DNA of 64,000 bases from Callorhinus ursinus (Eukaryota > Chordata > Mammalia > Carnivora > Otariidae), in assembly GCF_003265705.1 (NCBI RefSeq), contig NW_020312935.1, positions 1,176,373 through 1,240,372 of the forward strand. The letters are read 5' to 3'. The notes beneath the pieces were generated by a model, which saw nothing but the letters and a program-made list of their open reading frames with translations, ran no database searches and was not told where the DNA came from. Position numbers and translations under genes: made by a program. Positions 61,046 through 64,000 of the stretch are shown here, one piece after another (position 1 is the stretch's first letter; every line of letters starts with the position of its first letter).

Positions 61046-61244
61046 GGGCGCCTGGGTGGCTCAGTCGTTAAGCGTCTGCCTTCGGCTCAGGTCATGATCC
61101 CAGGGTCCTGGGATCGAGTCCCACATTGGGCTCCCTGCTCAGCGGGAAGCCTGTTTCTCCCTCTCCCACTCCTCCTGCTTGCGTTCCTGCTCTCGCTGTC
61201 TCTCCCTGTCAAATAAATAAATAAAATCTTTAAAAAAAAAAAAA
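61046..61244 (+). repeat. CAN-SINE with perfect 18-bp target duplication
   Basis: GGGCGCCTGGGTGGCTCAGT ... CAAATAAATAAATAAAATCT and A-tail. AAGAAATTTTTAAAAGGC at 61028-61045 and 61245-61262. Low divergence; the youngest-looking copy here. Confidence 0.98.
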
Positions 61245-62224
61245 AAGAAATTTTTAAAAGGCTTTTAAAGCCCTGGGGGAGGGGCTCTGGAGCGGGTGAC
61301 CCAGAAAGGGATGGATTAAGCAATTTAATTTCTTTACTCATGTCTGCAATTCTAACTCTTAAGTGCAGTGTTATCTACTTTCTGCTATTTTCTATTCAAC
61401 TTAAAATGACACTTGGAAGCTTGACAGAGTTTGTTCAGTAGATTGTGTTTATCCTTTTCTCTCTTTGATTCAAATTCTCATGTGTTCCTTGATGCCGAGG
61501 CCACTAGAACACTTTACCATACAAAGCCTGGCTACCAGTTGGCTTTTTCAGGAATTGCTCAATTCCCACAGTTAATCTGCAGGAAAGGCACCTCCTGCTT
61601 TTGCAGACAGTGCCCCAAGGCAGTCGGAGGCGGGAATGAGTGTTTTACGGAGCTCCTGCCTCTCCACGGAGTTTTCGGGTTCAGGTATTTCACTGTGCGT
61701 GCCCCTCAGTGTGACTTGATTAGATGGCTTCCGTGTCTAAAGCCAATCACCTGACTCAAGAAATGAGAGGGAGGGCAGTGACTCTTCAGCCAGCTAATCC
61801 CATCTGAGAGCACGGCCGGCCACTTGTGCAGGTGGCTGGGGTACAATTTAGAGTGCATTCTTGCAGACGGCACCATGTCCAGCACTTGCGATTGCAATGC
61901 CTACTGTTCCAGTATCTTTGAAGAATGACTTAAACGCTTTCCGCCCCTTTGTTGTTTTGTAGAAATGATACACATCTGCAGAAGTCTGCATTATATGTAA
62001 AAGCACAAAGAGGAGAAAGGAGAAACTCATCTACAATATCACCACATATTATTTCTCAGAGTTAATATTTTTTAAACATTAGTCCAGACAGAATGGGTGG
62101 ATAAATACAATTTTTACAAAAGTGAAATTAGACTAATCTATTTTTTAAAAGGTTTGTTTTTCCTCAAAAAAAAAAAAACCCACCTGAAAAAAATATTCTT
62201 ACACAAGAGATATTAATCCTAAAA

Positions 62225-62470
62225 TCAAAGACTTGGGAGCCAGACTGCTTGGTCCAAATCTGGCTTCTGACAGTTACCAGGTCTGTGGGTTTGAGCAAAG
62301 CTGCTTAGCCTTCCTAGACCTCAGTTTCTTCATCTGTGAAATGGGGGTAATAACAGTCCCTACCTCTTTTTAAGAGGATGAAATGAGTTAATATTTATGT
62401 GATGTGTTCAGAGCAGTGCCTGGCTCATGGTGTATGTATGGTATATAAATGCCAATTACTATTATTATCC
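62225..62470 (+). repeat. MIR (near full length)
   Basis: GACTTGGGAGCCAGACTGCT, TCAGTTTCTTCATCTGTGAA, ATGGGGGTAATAACAGTCCC, GCAGTGCCTGGCTCATGGTG. Confidence 0.93.
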
Positions 62471-62620
62471 CTGTATGATCAAGAAAAAAGATGGTTAAGT
62501 CTTAAGCAGTTCCAATTTAGACAATAGCTTACTGATGCCCACCTGTAAAAAGGGAGGAAATATCAACATACTTATGCTCCCTGCATCTCCCAGTTTTTAT
62601 TGGCTGTAGTGTTACTTTTT

Positions 62621-62816
62621 TTTTTTTGAAGATTTTATTTATTTATTTGACAGAGACAGACACAGTGAGAGAGGGAACACAAGCAGGGGGAGTGGGAGGG
62701 GGAGAAGCAGGCCCCCCACGGAGCAGGGAGCCTGATGCGGGACTCGATCCCTGGACCCTGGGATCATGACCTGAGCCAAAGGCAGACGCTTTATGACTGA
62801 GCCACCCAGGCGCCCC
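62621..62816 (-). repeat. CAN-SINE with perfect 16-bp target duplication
   Basis: TTTTTTTGAAGATTTTATTT ... CTGAGCCACCCAGGCGCCCC. TGTAGTGTTACTTTTT at 62605-62620 and 62817-62832. Confidence 0.97.
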
Positions 62817-63369
62817 TGTAGTGTTACTTTTTATAAGTAAAGCTTTCAAACATTTTGTTCCCAAGTCATAACCACCCAAGTCGTGTAGTCTCGGTTCTGC
62901 AGCTGAATGGGCTCAGTGCTTCCTACCAGTCTTTCCCTGATAGGGTTTTTCATCGCTGAGTGCCTTATTCGGTTCTTCTCCTGAATGGCTGTATTTCATT
63001 GGCAAATGGGTTTTTCACCAAGTTGTCTGAATGCTGTGTTCATTGATTCCTCACATTCTGAGAGTGTCTGTTGTCTTTACACTCAAAGGACAGTACCTGG
63101 GTTGCTCTTTCTCTCAAAACTCTGAAGTCATCGCTCCATTGTCATCTGGCATTAAGTATTATCATGGAGAAGTCTGTGGTTAGTCTAATCTCCTCCCTTG
63201 ATGGGTCCCTTCTTTTCTGCTTAGAGGCCATAGAACTCTTTGGTTATCAGTAAGACCAGGAACTTCACTAAGATATGTCTCCCTGTTGACTATTCCATAA
63301 CGTTCTGTCCCAGGACAAGGTATGGCCTTACTTTAACAAATCTAAACCTCTTACCCCTCCCCTGAGGTA

Positions 63370-64000
63370 GCCAAGGTTACAAGTGTCTTGCTTATGCTTG
63401 TGAAGATACTGTATGAATATAAAATCACGTTCATATATGTATTTGTAAATTTTTTATACATATTATAGCATACTGTGCATTCTTGTTCTGCAATTTGCTT
63501 TTTTCACTGGGAGATCACCCATCAGTGCATATGGAGTTGCCTTGTAGCTGCATTTTATTCCATCATAAAATTCTGTCAACAATGATTTAACCAATCTCCT
63601 ATTGATGGAAAATGACTCCCAATCTTTTGCTCTTGTAATCAATGTTGCAATGAAAATTCTTGTCTATATGCTATCTTGTAGAGCTTAAGGGTAAATTCCT
63701 AGCAGTAGAATAAGTAAGTCAAAGGGCATGGGCATTTAAAATTTTGATGGCTGTAGCCATATTGCCTTCTGATGTATACCTTCCACAATACTGTGGGAGT
63801 GCCTGTTTCCACATGCCCTCTCAACACAGAACACTATCTAATTTTTGCCCTTTGCCAGTCTGATAGGAAAAAAATGTGTTTCATAGTAATTTTAATTTGC
63901 ATTTCTTCTAATGTGATTAAAGTTGAGCACATTTTCATATGTTTAAGAACTGCTTTATTTTTCTTTCTGTGAACTCTGTTCATTTCCTTTGCCTATTTTT
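63370..64000 (-). mobile_element. Old L1 3' region, antisense, cut by window edge
   Basis: CTGCATTTTATTCCATCATA, AACCAATCTCCTATTGATGG, TAAATTCCTAGCAGTAGAAT, TCCACATGCCCTCTCAACAC, TTTGCCAGTCTGATAGG. Confidence 0.75.

Larger units (their letters stand above)
60304..64000 (-). other. HYDIN: Start of HYDIN intron upstream of exon 1 (3' part)
   Basis: TA/CA-rich simple sequence 60390-60470, three CAN-SINEs, a MIR and antisense L1 at the edge. 61290-62180 and 62840-63340 are unassigned. The preceding exon is beyond 64000. Confidence 0.85.

Noticed and set aside
61046..61244. tRNA gene
   Set aside because: The tRNA-like head belongs to a CAN-SINE, with a poly-CT and A-rich tail and a target duplication; there is no tRNA cloverleaf of its own. 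The same holds for the other twelve SINE heads.

Overview
The window is an internal piece of a mammalian genome, from a carnivoran. It carries at least 13 copies of the tRNA-derived carnivoran SINE (CAN-SINE/SINEC) and carnivoran-type LINE-1 3' ends. The SINE subtype (no dog-style CTCT tail, poly-CT then CAAATAAATAAATAAAAT ends) looks more like an arctoid (bear, seal, musteloid) than a dog or cat; that last step is inference from memory of the families.

One gene is visible and it fills the window: HYDIN, the very large central-pair apparatus protein of motile cilia, on the minus strand. I could place 23 coding exons between 60303 and 1. The gene enters from beyond 64000 and leaves beyond position 1. 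Every exon has AG/GT borders, and the phases chain without a break. Together they give 3,804 nt = 1,268 codons with no stop or frameshift, about a quarter of the roughly 5,100-residue family protein. Neither end of the protein is here. Exon assignment rests on agreement with the known HYDIN sequence (recalled, not searched).

Layout in transcription order: 60303-59990 encodes an ASH/Ig-like segment. A 15.4-kb intron (59989-44546), full of L1, L2, MIR and MaLR debris, follows. 44545-26132 holds a dense run of 13 exons (exons 2-14) for successive ASH/Ig-like beta-sandwich modules. 21190-18152 encodes a basic/acidic linker. 17688-3696 encodes the adenylate-kinase-like P-loop module (Hydin_ADK), whose Walker A glycine codon is split by an intron. 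1257-1 encodes a highly charged, coiled-coil-prone KE/R-rich tail that continues outside the window.

The remainder is intron: SINEs (many with clear target-site duplications), L1 pieces in both orientations, MaLR/MLT1-type LTRs, two other LTR-like elements, MIR, L2, MER5-like hAT relics, and microsatellites. I see no second gene, no CRISPR, no functional tRNA, and no promoter or CpG island. The most interesting points are a 16-bp tandem duplication that copies a HYDIN 3' splice site (the upstream copy would give an immediate stop), the intact split P-loop, a 45-bp micro-insertion of an L1 tail with a perfect 18-bp target duplication, and an unidentified open 300-bp stretch ending in an A-tract near 48567-48860.
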